Numbered from the stretch's first letter, positions 45,701-53,897 are shown. The stretch: DNA of 64,000 nucleotides from JBBDYG01 sp040901765 (GCA_040901765.1 JBBDYG010000048.1:62001-126000); one strand, 5' to 3'. Translations and numbers: made by a program. The notes: a model not told the origin generated them from the letters alone.

Positions 45701-48437
45701 GAGTACTTCGCGTGCGGAATTGTATGTCGAAGGAATCGAAGCTAGCACGTCGTTGGCCGATGTTGAGATAGAGATTCGTTTTCGTCCAGACTCCAATCCG
45801 ACTCAGGTAGAGGAAGATGTCCTTGCGCTAACCGTTGTAGATATCTCTCCTCAACTTCCTGGTGATCTGCTCGCTACTGACGGTGAGCTACATGTCTCTG
45901 TTCCTTTGGCCGGTGATGGCGTCTCTGCATTTGATGGAATGCCAGTAAGTGTGCGACTCCATCGGGTATTTGCCCTTGACGAGAATTTGGTTGAAAAACG
46001 GGAAACGTATGTCGAACAGGGATCGGTGGCGACGGTGTTCGATTTCGAACCGAAGTTCTTGCACGAAAGCCAAAGATATTTCACTATTGAGGCCGAGTTT
46101 GAAGGCTATCGCTTCTATGGTTTTGACGGAGTTGTCAGCACGGTTAGTATACTTCGGGGAGAACCTCATTCGGCGGAGCTTACCCCGTCCAAACTCAGCT
46201 ACACCGCCGACGGCACGGATGAGACCACGCTTACCGTCACCATCCGCGATAAGTTTGGCAACCTCGTCGAAGATGGTACGCCGGTTAGTTGGAGCCTCGA
46301 TTTCGGCGACGGTTATTTCGCTGATGGAGGAACTGCTGCGAGCAGCGAAACAACCGATGGCCAAGCGGTAATCACACTTCGCGCCCCGGAAACGCCCGGC
46401 ATCCAGCGAGTTCACGTCACCGCGGGCGCTGCCCGCTCGATCATTGATATAGTTTCCGAAGCGGCGGACTTTCAAATTTCCGGCATCGCTGATCTCGACA
46501 TTGCTACCGGCGAATCGGGCACGGTGACAATCTCTGCCGCCAATGTCGCCGATGGCACTCCGGTCTTCTGGACGCTTAGCAATGGCGAGATTGTCGGAGC
46601 GAATGGCGAGCGAGTCTTTGAGACGACCGTGCAAAATGACACTGCGTCGATTAACGTGCAGGCCATAGGACCGTGGGCGCGCGTTGGCTCCGCTGTCATA
46701 ACGGCGACCATTAGCGGCCGCATTCATCATCACGTGATCGACTTCGACCGGTCCAGTGGATTCTCCGTAGAACTCGAACGGTTCGTCCTTAGTGGCGACA
46801 AGATGGCTAACGGCGTGAAGACGCTGGTCTTCGAGAATGCGAATCCAATGTATCAGGGTGAGCCTGTCTGGGGATTCGACCCACCGCCCCAAAATTGGCC
46901 CGCGCCCCGAGACGTCAATTACTTTGCCGAAACGCAGGTCACGATCCGCGGTACGGCAAACGAGACGTACTATATTCTCGCCGACAGCCCATTCACTACG
47001 TTCGCAGAATTCGAAGGGCTTGGCGCCAACAACGAAATCCAGCTAAACGGCAATGGCATCGGCACGTTCACCATTCGAAGCAAGGGAATGCTGGCGGCCA
47101 ACGAGTTCCTGGCCGTCGAGTTCACCGTTCGCGAAGGCGATCCGTTTACCGGACCGGATGAAACCACCAAGATCATGTTCACCGATCACGGATGGTGGGC
47201 TTCAACTTGGGATGGAATCAAGTCATTCACCGGCCTCACTGATCCACAAACCGGAACAGGAATCGCGGCGAATATCGCCGGCGGAGTAGTCATCGTGGGC
47301 GATGTTGGCTCGATCGTCAAGAATCTTTGGCGGATGAGCGGGCTGTCCGCAAACGACCCCAGCTATTTGGAACTGTCACTTTCGTCGTTGGGCTTGGCCA
47401 CGGAAGTGGCGGTCGGTGTTGGCGAGATTGCCGACGTTCCGATTTCCAGCGTCCGAGCGATTGTCGCTGCCCTCGGCAAAACGCCGTTTACCGACACACT
47501 GGTGATGCTGCTCAAGCGAGGTCTAACCAACGCACAAGACCTGACAAAGTTCGGTCTCTACCTGACCAAGATTCTCAGAAACAACAATACTTTCCAAATT
47601 GCACAGCAGGTCTTTACGTCGCCCCAGGCGATGGAGGCCGGCGTCAAGGCCGTCGACGATCTTGGCGACGGCTTCGTTACCGGACTTACGAACTTCTTCC
47701 GCGACAACGTTAAGCAGATCGACGACGGCGTTTTCGCCAGTACGTTCGGCCCCGCGCTCGGTCAAAGGTTGACGGAAGTCTTCAGCAGTCTCGACGCCGC
47801 ATCGCTTACGTATTTCAAAAGCCTCGATGAACTACAACTTGCCCGCGCCGTCACCGACGCCGGGTTAATCATGGCTCGCGGGATCGACTCCGCTGATCTA
47901 AAGAAGATTCTGGCAATTGATCAGCTCTACGGTCCGGGCCTCACCCAAGCGGACATGCTGGCCGATCTAGCCGTCATCGCTACAGAAAACGCGGAGGGAT
48001 TCGAAAAGCTGGTAAAATCGATTGCCAGTGTTTCGCCAAACACGCCGCTTGAATTTGTGTACGGGAATGTCTACGAAGCGCGAGCGTTGGCGCGTCTGCT
48101 GCGCGAGGGTAAGGTATTTGATGTCGAAATAATTCGGAAATTGGTAAAGGCGAATCCGGACGGCACGGGCAGGATTCTTACCGATATCGACTTTATCGGG
48201 ATAGATCAGACCACTGGCGTGCGGGCATACTTCCAGACGAAGATTTCGCCAGAGGCGTTTGAATCGCTGACCAAGGTACAAGAATGGGTTGCAAAGGCAA
48301 TCGAGGATGCGCGTCGTGACGGAATTCTCGATCCGGTGATCCGTTACGTTACACCTGATCCAAGCTCGGTGCCCCAAGACATCCGTGACTTTCTTCTTGG
48401 CATAGACCAGAACATCTTCATTGCCGCACCACTGTAA
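42792..48437 (+). CDS. Giant polymorphic-toxin-like surface protein with nuclease-like C-terminus
   Basis: 1881 residues. Order of parts: an N-terminal basic region and FEPLEARHML (36-45), the planctomycete LEPR-type sorting motif; a right-handed beta-helix of the polymorphic membrane/choice-of-anchor type (~50-450) with GGAIY/NSTF repeats; RTX-like GGTGNDILSGG and GQSGDDTY (~497-525); a cadherin-like Ig segment (~545-640); an Fn3-like segment (~645-740); a lower-GC middle (~740-1110); a Big_1-like segment SYTADGTDETTLTVTIRDKFGN (~1130-1220); another Ig-like segment; a helical pre-toxin region (~1475-1740); and a C-terminus (1755-1881) with Glu1762, Asp1798, Asp1800 and Gln1815-Thr-Lys1817. 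The last set fits a PD-(D/E)xK nuclease fold. Parts are inferred from pattern; toxin function is inference. Confidence 0.8.
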   Translation: MRRFPISWTTISTQLGFKRKRKQRHQHGERARRSRFEPLEARHMLAVLMVNSTANDSLPNDGYVTLREAISAAWGNTTTDLGHTGSSSEPDTIRFDESLFVNGHATIELASKIDVNSNLTIEGPGADLLTISGEGVTRVFEEFYNYYVTMSGISIVDGFANDEGGPDSRGGGIYNGSGYLVLDGVEFRGNTANTNGGAIYSVGGSLTVLNSTFYGNHAGTGGAIYASSGTLTILNSTFDENGAGSGGAIYTSSGTSGTHSQIVNSTFSNNSGVALYIPGSAYVDVINSTLSANTSNSLPGGIYRSFTSQTVTLHNTIVAGNTGSGGAASDLSASGFSPDSSYNLIGVTTSTAFGDDGNQVIGSAAPGLTPLGNYGGPTKTHAPLPDSPAINAGDDGIAVSAGLLFDQRGAGYQRALGSAVDIGATEAWLRELADGSVEIYGTDASDTITISSAEVTHSAFGEMEIDLTAATEVRVYGEGGDDELAIDPTFTRPAKLFGGTGNDILSGGAAVDHLFGQSGDDTYVADAAGLYLDDIFSDSDEVVRLVNQHGNSNHLPHLQPVANRTVDAGKEIAFDLIANDIDEPSSSLTYALVGDTHGASLSSSGEFTWTPAFDVAESTDFEFTAVVSDNGSPQLQHRQTFCIRVLAQIPEGFAVVYDIFEDVEAQVTPIEGAVLYVLERREAGDGAWEVVATSEYHQFIDDETAVQGVAYEYRIKAVNSEEESTPYSPVFSLTLRDPDNYAFVSSFPTQIGSTIRGNFQVASEVQEADLEVAIIRMSSSEDGWQEISRAPLSSYEFVSGNVYRFYDTTGVPTSKTWYAAQVINEGTRTAPVFDYYFPTPAAGAFVDGYITANDYLIRQRDQDEEAIGYIVPLRNTYYEDNFDENGNRVPDNQPDYIEGHRYPFVDFGMEALLNVNFAGGKGSIEFVLPENIKLWGYNPSTFEAEEVESGVQYDIDNTSIPFYVQQFDLWSTSRAELYVEGIEASTSLADVEIEIRFRPDSNPTQVEEDVLALTVVDISPQLPGDLLATDGELHVSVPLAGDGVSAFDGMPVSVRLHRVFALDENLVEKRETYVEQGSVATVFDFEPKFLHESQRYFTIEAEFEGYRFYGFDGVVSTVSILRGEPHSAELTPSKLSYTADGTDETTLTVTIRDKFGNLVEDGTPVSWSLDFGDGYFADGGTAASSETTDGQAVITLRAPETPGIQRVHVTAGAARSIIDIVSEAADFQISGIADLDIATGESGTVTISAANVADGTPVFWTLSNGEIVGANGERVFETTVQNDTASINVQAIGPWARVGSAVITATISGRIHHHVIDFDRSSGFSVELERFVLSGDKMANGVKTLVFENANPMYQGEPVWGFDPPPQNWPAPRDVNYFAETQVTIRGTANETYYILADSPFTTFAEFEGLGANNEIQLNGNGIGTFTIRSKGMLAANEFLAVEFTVREGDPFTGPDETTKIMFTDHGWWASTWDGIKSFTGLTDPQTGTGIAANIAGGVVIVGDVGSIVKNLWRMSGLSANDPSYLELSLSSLGLATEVAVGVGEIADVPISSVRAIVAALGKTPFTDTLVMLLKRGLTNAQDLTKFGLYLTKILRNNNTFQIAQQVFTSPQAMEAGVKAVDDLGDGFVTGLTNFFRDNVKQIDDGVFASTFGPALGQRLTEVFSSLDAASLTYFKSLDELQLARAVTDAGLIMARGIDSADLKKILAIDQLYGPGLTQADMLADLAVIATENAEGFEKLVKSIASVSPNTPLEFVYGNVYEARALARLLREGKVFDVEIIRKLVKANPDGTGRILTDIDFIGIDQTTGVRAYFQTKISPEAFESLTKVQEWVAKAIEDARRDGILDPVIRYVTPDPSSVPQDIRDFLLGIDQNIFIAAPL

Positions 48438-48484
48438 AAATTTAAAAAAAACATTATTGGATCACATTGCGCGAAGCAATACAC

Positions 48485-49495
48485 ATGAGAAAGCTCGCCA
48501 TTATTCGCTCGGAACTGCTTTCCCCTGAGCACATTCGGAAGTGCGCTCAAGACCTTGAGAATCGCTACATCCAACTGCGATTCAAATTCTGGGACCCTGA
48601 CGAGGGCCGTGTCCTAGACTTCATCATTGATAAGCTTTTTGATGTAAGCGGCTTTGGTACCGTTTACGCTGTTGACGTGTGGTATCATGCATCAGGTCGT
48701 GAAGAGTACTCGAAAGTTGAGGCAATCCGAAGTGTCTTTGATGCTTTGGGCGTCCATTGGCGGGAGTTATGGAAGACTAATGAGCGGAGCCGTGGCGACA
48801 AAGCAGGTAATCGCAACGACCGGTACGAGCTTTCTATTGGTTGTGGTCGGTCGCATTTAGGCTATTATTGCTGCTTTGATCCGCTCGATGATTCACCAGC
48901 GTTTAAAGATAGATTGTACCGGAAAGAATTGCTGCAAAAAGCCATATCGAGCACCGGTCTTCAGGAGAATATTCGTGTCTACTTCGACGAACAGGGCGAC
49001 TTGCGGATGACTGCTGAGTCTCCCTTGCGGCTAACGCATTTCTTGACACAGGCAAATAATGCGAATCCTGTTGGTTTTAATGTCAATGGTCTTGAGAGCG
49101 CGGAGCAAGCAAGCGATGCTGCCCTCGCTATGCGACGAGAGATTGCCACGACCGGGGGGATTGGTATGATCCGAGCCGGTCTCCCAATCGCGAATTACAA
49201 AGCGTCATTTTCTCAACTCAATGAACTGGCAAAAGGATGGAGGATTTCGATTTCTTGCGAACGGGACGGCCCGGCAGCGCGAGCCCTGGCTAATCAGGAT
49301 TTTTTACAAAGCGGCGAGGGTCGCTATCCGGCGTTCAACTGGTGGGAAGACACAAACGGCCCTGAGGTTATTGGATCGGTTCTAGTGGAAGACGGCTATT
49401 GCTTTCTGGAACTCGCGACAGAAGGGGGCGGTGTGGAGTTGCTAAAGGAACGGGCAAGGGTTCTTAACGCGGTCAAATTCGATATTATCTTGTAG
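48485..49495 (+). CDS. Candidate immunity protein of the giant toxin
   Basis: 336 residues from ATG 48485 (a TTG 18 bases earlier is possible). It starts 47 bases after the toxin stop, beyond an A/T-rich spacer. No family recognised. It has a mixed alpha/beta pattern with an aromatic stretch GCGRSHLGYYCCFDPLDD (~119-136) and two W-rich sites. Base composition is visibly lower in GC than the housekeeping neighbours, consistent with horizontal transfer. Immunity genes usually sit right behind their toxin, which is the only functional evidence. Confidence 0.55.
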   Translation: MRKLAIIRSELLSPEHIRKCAQDLENRYIQLRFKFWDPDEGRVLDFIIDKLFDVSGFGTVYAVDVWYHASGREEYSKVEAIRSVFDALGVHWRELWKTNERSRGDKAGNRNDRYELSIGCGRSHLGYYCCFDPLDDSPAFKDRLYRKELLQKAISSTGLQENIRVYFDEQGDLRMTAESPLRLTHFLTQANNANPVGFNVNGLESAEQASDAALAMRREIATTGGIGMIRAGLPIANYKASFSQLNELAKGWRISISCERDGPAARALANQDFLQSGEGRYPAFNWWEDTNGPEVIGSVLVEDGYCFLELATEGGGVELLKERARVLNAVKFDIIL

Positions 49496-49515
49496 TACCG
49501 TCAGTGAGGTGCGGA

Positions 49516-50040
49516 ATGCAGCTATCTGCACACACCGTCAACTGGAACAAGCTGGAACATCTTCGATTCAACGGAAGTGTTTACGACGCTGTCTGGAACT
49601 CCGACCAACACTTATTTCTCGGCGCGCCGCCGTGGCCATCCGACAGTTGTATACAGTTCAGCGAACTTTCTGAATGTTACGAGGCGATTAGAGCGACCGT
49701 CCCAGCAGAGACGCGAGCGCACGCCGATAAAATCATAAACAAGTTGATTAATAAGAGCTTTGAGTTCCCTTGGGATCTTGCGAACTTCGAGCGTACTGGG
49801 CATGTCATTGGGGCGATTTCGCCGGTAACCGTTCGTGAATTACTTCAAGAATTTTCTCGCGTTTCCTATGCCGAGTTAGATGAGGCGTTCAATTTCCGCA
49901 TGCCGCCCGAAACTCGGAAAAGTTGTGAAATTGCAAACTATCCTAGTGAGGACGTATTTACCGGCTATTTACGTCAATGGGAAAATCTTCTCAAATATGC
50001 AGTAAGGCGTGAAGCTGGCGTGTTGCTTCACTGTGGCTGA
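49516..50040 (+). CDS. Second candidate immunity or accessory protein
   Basis: About 174 residues from ATG 49516; GTG 49504 would add four. An acidic protein whose second half (SPVTVRELLQEFSRVSYAELDEAF, then YLRQWENLLKYAVRREAGVLLHC) shows the helix spacing of DUF1877/YfbM-like proteins, but I do not assign it. It follows the first candidate by 20 bases and shares its low-GC composition. Confidence 0.5.
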   Translation: MQLSAHTVNWNKLEHLRFNGSVYDAVWNSDQHLFLGAPPWPSDSCIQFSELSECYEAIRATVPAETRAHADKIINKLINKSFEFPWDLANFERTGHVIGAISPVTVRELLQEFSRVSYAELDEAFNFRMPPETRKSCEIANYPSEDVFTGYLRQWENLLKYAVRREAGVLLHCG

Positions 50041-50065
50041 ATCAGCGTGTTAAGGGAACTTATTT

Positions 50066-50461
50066 ATGAGCAAATTGCTAAGCTGCATCGTACCCATCGC
50101 CGTCCTAATCGCTGCTGTCCTCGGATGGAAATTCTACAATAAGAACCAAGCCAGCGACGCGGTTCGCGAGCAGGCGGTGGTATTGGTGCAAGCTTTCCCC
50201 GGCTACGAAGAGAACAAGGCCTATTACGATTCCGCGTTTGATGAACTCCACGACAAGGCGTTCGATGGCGCCTACAACATGGGAGGTCGACGAACTTCGT
50301 CAAGCTTTGACGAAGAGCAATATCTGACGTTTCTGATCGGTCTGTTCCACCGCAAAGCCATCGCGGATGACAAGAATGATATCGCAAAGGCACTCGCTAG
50401 CTATCGCCAAACTCTCGGCTTGCCAATTGTCGAGTTTGGTGACGGCTCAACCAGTGAATAG
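50066..50461 (+). CDS. Membrane-anchored protein downstream of the toxin locus
   Basis: 131 residues. An N-terminal hydrophobic helix (residues 5-24, IVPIAVLIAAVLGW) is followed by a soluble helical domain with EELHDKAFDGAYNMGG-type text (DELHDKAFDGAYNMGGRR). It has AAGGGA nine bases before the ATG at 50066. No family recognised. It lies 25 bases after the previous gene, so co-transcription is likely. It could be an extracytoplasmic immunity factor, which is guesswork. Confidence 0.5.
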   Translation: MSKLLSCIVPIAVLIAAVLGWKFYNKNQASDAVREQAVVLVQAFPGYEENKAYYDSAFDELHDKAFDGAYNMGGRRTSSSFDEEQYLTFLIGLFHRKAIADDKNDIAKALASYRQTLGLPIVEFGDGSTSE

Positions 50462-50545
50462 TCGGAGGTATTGCCAGTAGGACGGGGTTTGGAAGCGGCC
50501 TGCCTCATCGTGTTCTACCGCCCCACCAATTTCTCAAGATTTTCC

Positions 50546-50574
50546 TTGCAAAGAGCCACCCCTTCTGCTATACT
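50546..50574 (+). promoter_or_regulatory. Duplicated promoter, copy 1
   Basis: TTGCAA (50546-50551), 17-base spacer, TATACT (50569-50574). It sits in a direct repeat with copy 2: CAAGATT, CTTGCAAAGAGCCA and the -10 are conserved. Downstream, AGGAG and ATG open a 14-codon frame. Confidence 0.62.
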
Positions 50575-50764
50575 GTACGCCTGAACAAATCTCTCGAATC
50601 AGGAGCACACCGCCATGCGGTTCCACAACCGTCCCCCGCCTCTGTCACCCCCACCCTAACCCTCCCCCGCGGGGGAGGGGATTCCGCACTCCGCATTCGC
50701 GCAGCACCGGGGACATCCAGCTTTTTAGCGTTCGATTCGCTTCCGCGAATTTCCAAGATTCGGC

Positions 50765-50793
50765 TTGCAAAGAGCCATCGGCTTCGTTATAGT
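50765..50793 (+). promoter_or_regulatory. Duplicated promoter, copy 2
   Basis: TTGCAA (50765-50770), 17-base spacer, TATAGT (50788-50793). Same repeat as copy 1, 219 bases downstream. Nothing recognisable follows before the RHS remnant. Confidence 0.6.
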
Positions 50794-51229
50794 GTACATG
50801 CGATTACATAGACATCGGCTCTTTGACAACTTGACCCCACAAACCACCCGCGTGCAGCGGCACCGACGGCGTTTTGTCCGCCGGAGATACGGGCACGCGC
50901 ATAATTCCCTATCGTTTTCCCCGAGAAACGAGGCACCTCGTCCGCGAGAATTTGGCCCGGAATTGCCAACAATTAACGTGAATTCGGCGACTTTCGCCCG
51001 CCGCCATTCGCGAATTCCCCTTGTTTTCGAGGCTCTACTCACTAGCCCGCGTGACAAAATTCGCCGAATTTCGCCGCTCCGTGTGGGATCCTCGGTTTCG
51101 TGGACAAAATTCCCGAAAGAAAAGGTGTCGGGAACGAATGGCACTTGAATCGCCCTAACCCGGAAGCTAAGGAGGTGCTTCGCAGCTTCGAGGGAGCCAT
51201 CGAATCGCGTGAACTGGTCAAGGCGCTGA

Positions 51230-51563
51230 CGCATTCCGATTCCGGCCCTTAATGCGCTCACCGACCACCTCGGCAGCGTCCGCGACGTGGCAGACAACAA
51301 CGGCACGCTCCGCAAGCACACCAGCTACGACAGCTTCGGCAAACTTTTCAATGGCTTCGGCGGCATGAATGAAACTCACTACAATGCCGCTGGCAGTGTG
51401 GTTACCATAGGCCAGCCCGGGTATGTACAAGTAACCTTCGGCTTCACCGGCCGCTACTTCGACCTCTTCACCGGCCTGCAAAACAACCTCCACCGCTGGT
51501 ATGATGCAAGTGTTGGCCGCTGGCTCAGTGAGAACCCGCTTGACCGCTGCGCCGATTGGCACC
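51230..51563 (+). pseudogene. RHS-repeat core domain remnant
   Basis: In one frame: ALTDHLGSVRDVADNNG, SYDSFGKL and FGFTGRYFDLFTGLQNNLHRW followed by YDASVGRWLSENPLD, the conserved core that ends RHS repeat proteins and precedes a variable toxin tip. There is no start codon of its own, no upstream RHS repeats and no toxin tip; the frame runs out at the purA start region. This looks like the decayed end of an RHS polymorphic toxin, cut by the purA boundary. Confidence 0.8.
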
Positions 51564-51609
51564 TAAAATCGGCTTGTTTGGGCGTTCGGCGGCAAAGCGA
51601 GGAATTACG

Positions 51610-52920
51610 GTGCCTGGCACTTGCGTTATCGGTCTGCAATGGGGTGATGAAGCCAAAGGCAAGATCGTCGATATTTTGACCCCAAGGCACGACTATGTCG
51701 TGCGGTATCAGGGCGGTGCCAACGCAGGGCACACGGTCGTGGTTGGCAGCGAGACTTATAAGCTTTCGCTGCTGCCGAGCGGAATTCTTACGCCCGGGGT
51801 CACTTCGGTGATTGCTGGCGGCGTGGTGATCAACCCCGCACGGTTGCTGGAGGAGCTGGACGAGCTAGCCGCGCGTCGCAAGGGCCAGTCGCCGAATCTT
51901 AAGATCAGCGATCGGGCACACATCATTTTCCCGTGGCACTTCGCGGAGGATCGAGCGCTCGACGCCGACACGGCCGATGGCGAGAACATCGGCACTACGC
52001 AGCGCGGCATTGGGCCGTGTTACCGCGACAAGGTCGGCCGGGCGCATGCCCTGCGGCTGGGCGACTTGTACCGCGATTCGTTTCGCACGCGGATCGAGCA
52101 CATCACCGCTGCCAAGAATCAAGTGCTCGCCGCCATGGACGCGAGTGGCAGATTTACGCCGCTCGATGCGGCTGTGATCTACGAGCAATACCGCGTGTTT
52201 GCGGAGCGGTTGAAGCCCTACGTCTGCGATACGACGGAGCTACTGCTGAGCGGACTCGAGAACGGCGAGCGCGTGCTGTTCGAGGGTGCTCAAGGAGCGT
52301 TGCTCGACGTGGACCACGGCACGTATCCGTTCGTCACCAGTAGCAACAGCTCGGGCGTCGGCATTCCCAGTGGCTCCGGCGTGCCCGGCAGATACATGGA
52401 TCACGTGATTGGCGTTGTAAAGGCTTACTCGACTCGCGTCGGCGGCGGCCCGTTCCCCACCGAGCAGGACAACTCCACCGGCGTGTATCTCCGCGAACGC
52501 GGGAATGAATATGGTACGGTCACTCGCCGCCCGCGGCGCTGCGGTTGGCTCGATGCAGTCGCCATTCGCTACACCGCGCGACTGAGCGGAGTTGATTCGA
52601 TCTCCGTGATGTTGCTCGACGTGCTTAGTGGACTGGACGAACTTAAAATCTGCACCGCGTATGAAATCGACGGCCAGCGGACGAACGTGTTCCCTAGCCA
52701 TGTTGATGAATTGCGCCGTGCCAAACCGGTGTTCGAATCGCTGCCGGGTTGGAAGGAGGAGATCACCGATTGTCGATCGATCGACGATCTTCCCGCCGCC
52801 GCCCGCGATTATCTCGATCGCATCAGCGAGGTGGCTGGCTGTCCGGTCGAGATCGTTTCCGTCGGTCCCGGTCGTGACCAGACGATTTTAGTGCATGATG
52901 AATTGCTGGCAACGCGATGA
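51610..52920 (+). CDS. purA: Adenylosuccinate synthetase
   Basis: About 436 residues from GTG 51610, preceded by GAGGA seven bases upstream; this start sits immediately before the conserved VIGLQWGDEAKGK (GTP P-loop type). Further: GGANAGHTVV, LPSGIL, TTQRGIGPCYRDKVGR, LFEGAQGALLDVDHGTYPFVTSSN, GPFPTE and TVTRRPRRCGWLD. Catalyses IMP + Asp + GTP to adenylosuccinate in purine synthesis. An in-frame upstream start at 51556 would add 18 residues read from the RHS remnant and is not preferred. Confidence 0.95.
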   Translation: MPGTCVIGLQWGDEAKGKIVDILTPRHDYVVRYQGGANAGHTVVVGSETYKLSLLPSGILTPGVTSVIAGGVVINPARLLEELDELAARRKGQSPNLKISDRAHIIFPWHFAEDRALDADTADGENIGTTQRGIGPCYRDKVGRAHALRLGDLYRDSFRTRIEHITAAKNQVLAAMDASGRFTPLDAAVIYEQYRVFAERLKPYVCDTTELLLSGLENGERVLFEGAQGALLDVDHGTYPFVTSSNSSGVGIPSGSGVPGRYMDHVIGVVKAYSTRVGGGPFPTEQDNSTGVYLRERGNEYGTVTRRPRRCGWLDAVAIRYTARLSGVDSISVMLLDVLSGLDELKICTAYEIDGQRTNVFPSHVDELRRAKPVFESLPGWKEEITDCRSIDDLPAAARDYLDRISEVAGCPVEIVSVGPGRDQTILVHDELLATR

Positions 52921-52946
52921 TATCGCACAGCGTGTGCAGGTTGAAT

Positions 52947-53040
52947 AACCACAACGACACGAAGAGCACGAAGAAACAGTCCTGATCGCCATTTCGTCTT
53001 TCGCTATTAATTCCTTGTGTCCTTTGTGCCGTCGTGGTTT
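52947..53040. repeat. Inverted repeat ACCACAACGACACGAAG type
   Basis: Arms 52947-52973 and 53014-53040 (27 bases) pair imperfectly around a 40-base loop. The arms again repeat an ACGAAG/CACGAAG word. Located between purA and uppS. Confidence 0.83.
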
Positions 53041-53074
53041 CAATTTCGATTGATGCACGCCAACCATCGAAGTC

Positions 53075-53827
53075 ATGCCCACACTGCAGGCCAGCCTTGA
53101 TCTTTCGGATGTGCCCGTCGATCGTCGTCCGCGGCATATTGCGATCATCATGGACGGCAACGGTCGCTGGGCGGAGCGGCAAGGCCTGCCGCGTGTGATG
53201 GGCCACGAGCACGGCGCCACTTCGGTCCGCCGTGTCAGCGAAGAGTGCGCTCGGCTCGGCATCGAGCAATTGACGCTGTACTGCCTGTCGAGCGAGAACT
53301 GGAAACGCCCGCAGTCGGAGCTTGACTTCCTGATGCACCTGTTGCGGCAGTATATGATCCACGAGCGCTCGACGCTGATGGACAACAACCTGCGGGTGCG
53401 AATGCTCGGCCGCCGCGAAGCGATTCCCGCCGAGGTGCTGCGGGAAGTCGATCGCACCACCGAAATGAGCCAAGCGAATTCGGGAACGTGGCTGAATCTG
53501 GCGATCAATTACGGTGGCCGCGGCGAGCTAGTGGACGCAATGCAGTCGATCGCTGCCGAGGTTGAAGCTGGAACTTTGGCAGCGGGGGACATTACCGAAG
53601 CTACGATCGCTGGGCACCTCTATACCGCGGGGCTGCCCGACCCCGATCTGCTTATCCGCACCGCGGGCGAAATGCGAATCAGCAATTTTTTGCTGTGGCA
53701 AATTAGCTACGCCGAAATCTGGGTCACGGACAAATGCTGGCCCGAATTCGACGAAGCCACGCTCCACGCCGCCATCCGCGACTTCGCGAGAAGGCAGCGG
53801 CGGTTCGGCGGGATCGAGGTGAGCTAG
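53075..53827 (+). CDS. uppS: Isoprenyl transferase (undecaprenyl-PP synthase)
   Basis: 250 residues. Adds isopentenyl units in cis to farnesyl-PP to make undecaprenyl-PP, the carrier lipid for peptidoglycan and O-antigen. Motifs: IAIIMDGNGRWAERQGLPRVMGHEHGA (catalytic Asp of DGNGRW), LTLYCLSSENWKRP, LNLAINYGGRGELVDA and the C-terminal DLLIRTAGEMRISNFLLWQISYAEIWVTDKCWPEF. Length normal. It precedes cdsA as in many bacteria. Confidence 0.96.
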   Translation: MPTLQASLDLSDVPVDRRPRHIAIIMDGNGRWAERQGLPRVMGHEHGATSVRRVSEECARLGIEQLTLYCLSSENWKRPQSELDFLMHLLRQYMIHERSTLMDNNLRVRMLGRREAIPAEVLREVDRTTEMSQANSGTWLNLAINYGGRGELVDAMQSIAAEVEAGTLAAGDITEATIAGHLYTAGLPDPDLLIRTAGEMRISNFLLWQISYAEIWVTDKCWPEFDEATLHAAIRDFARRQRRFGGIEVS

Positions 53828-53834
53828 CGATTCG

Positions 53835-53897
53835 TAGCTGAATTCGCAAGAATTCGGCCTGGAGCGGAACAATTCTGAACTCTTGCGAGTTCAGCTA
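53835..53897. repeat. Inverted repeat TAGCTGAATTCGCAAGAATTC
   Basis: Arms 53835-53855 and 53877-53897, 21 bases with two mismatches, 21-base loop. It covers the uppS-cdsA gap and the earliest possible cdsA start. Confidence 0.88.

Larger units (their letters stand above)
50462..51229. other. 768-bp stretch with duplicated promoter and repeat
   Basis: No gene is supported. It holds a direct repeat containing two sigma-70-like promoters (50546-50574 and 50765-50793), a ribosome-binding-site-plus-ATG followed by only 14 codons (50614-50658) and a CCCTCCCCCGCGGGGGAGGGG palindrome (about 50659-50680). The rest is AT-richer and unrecognised. Confidence 0.6.
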
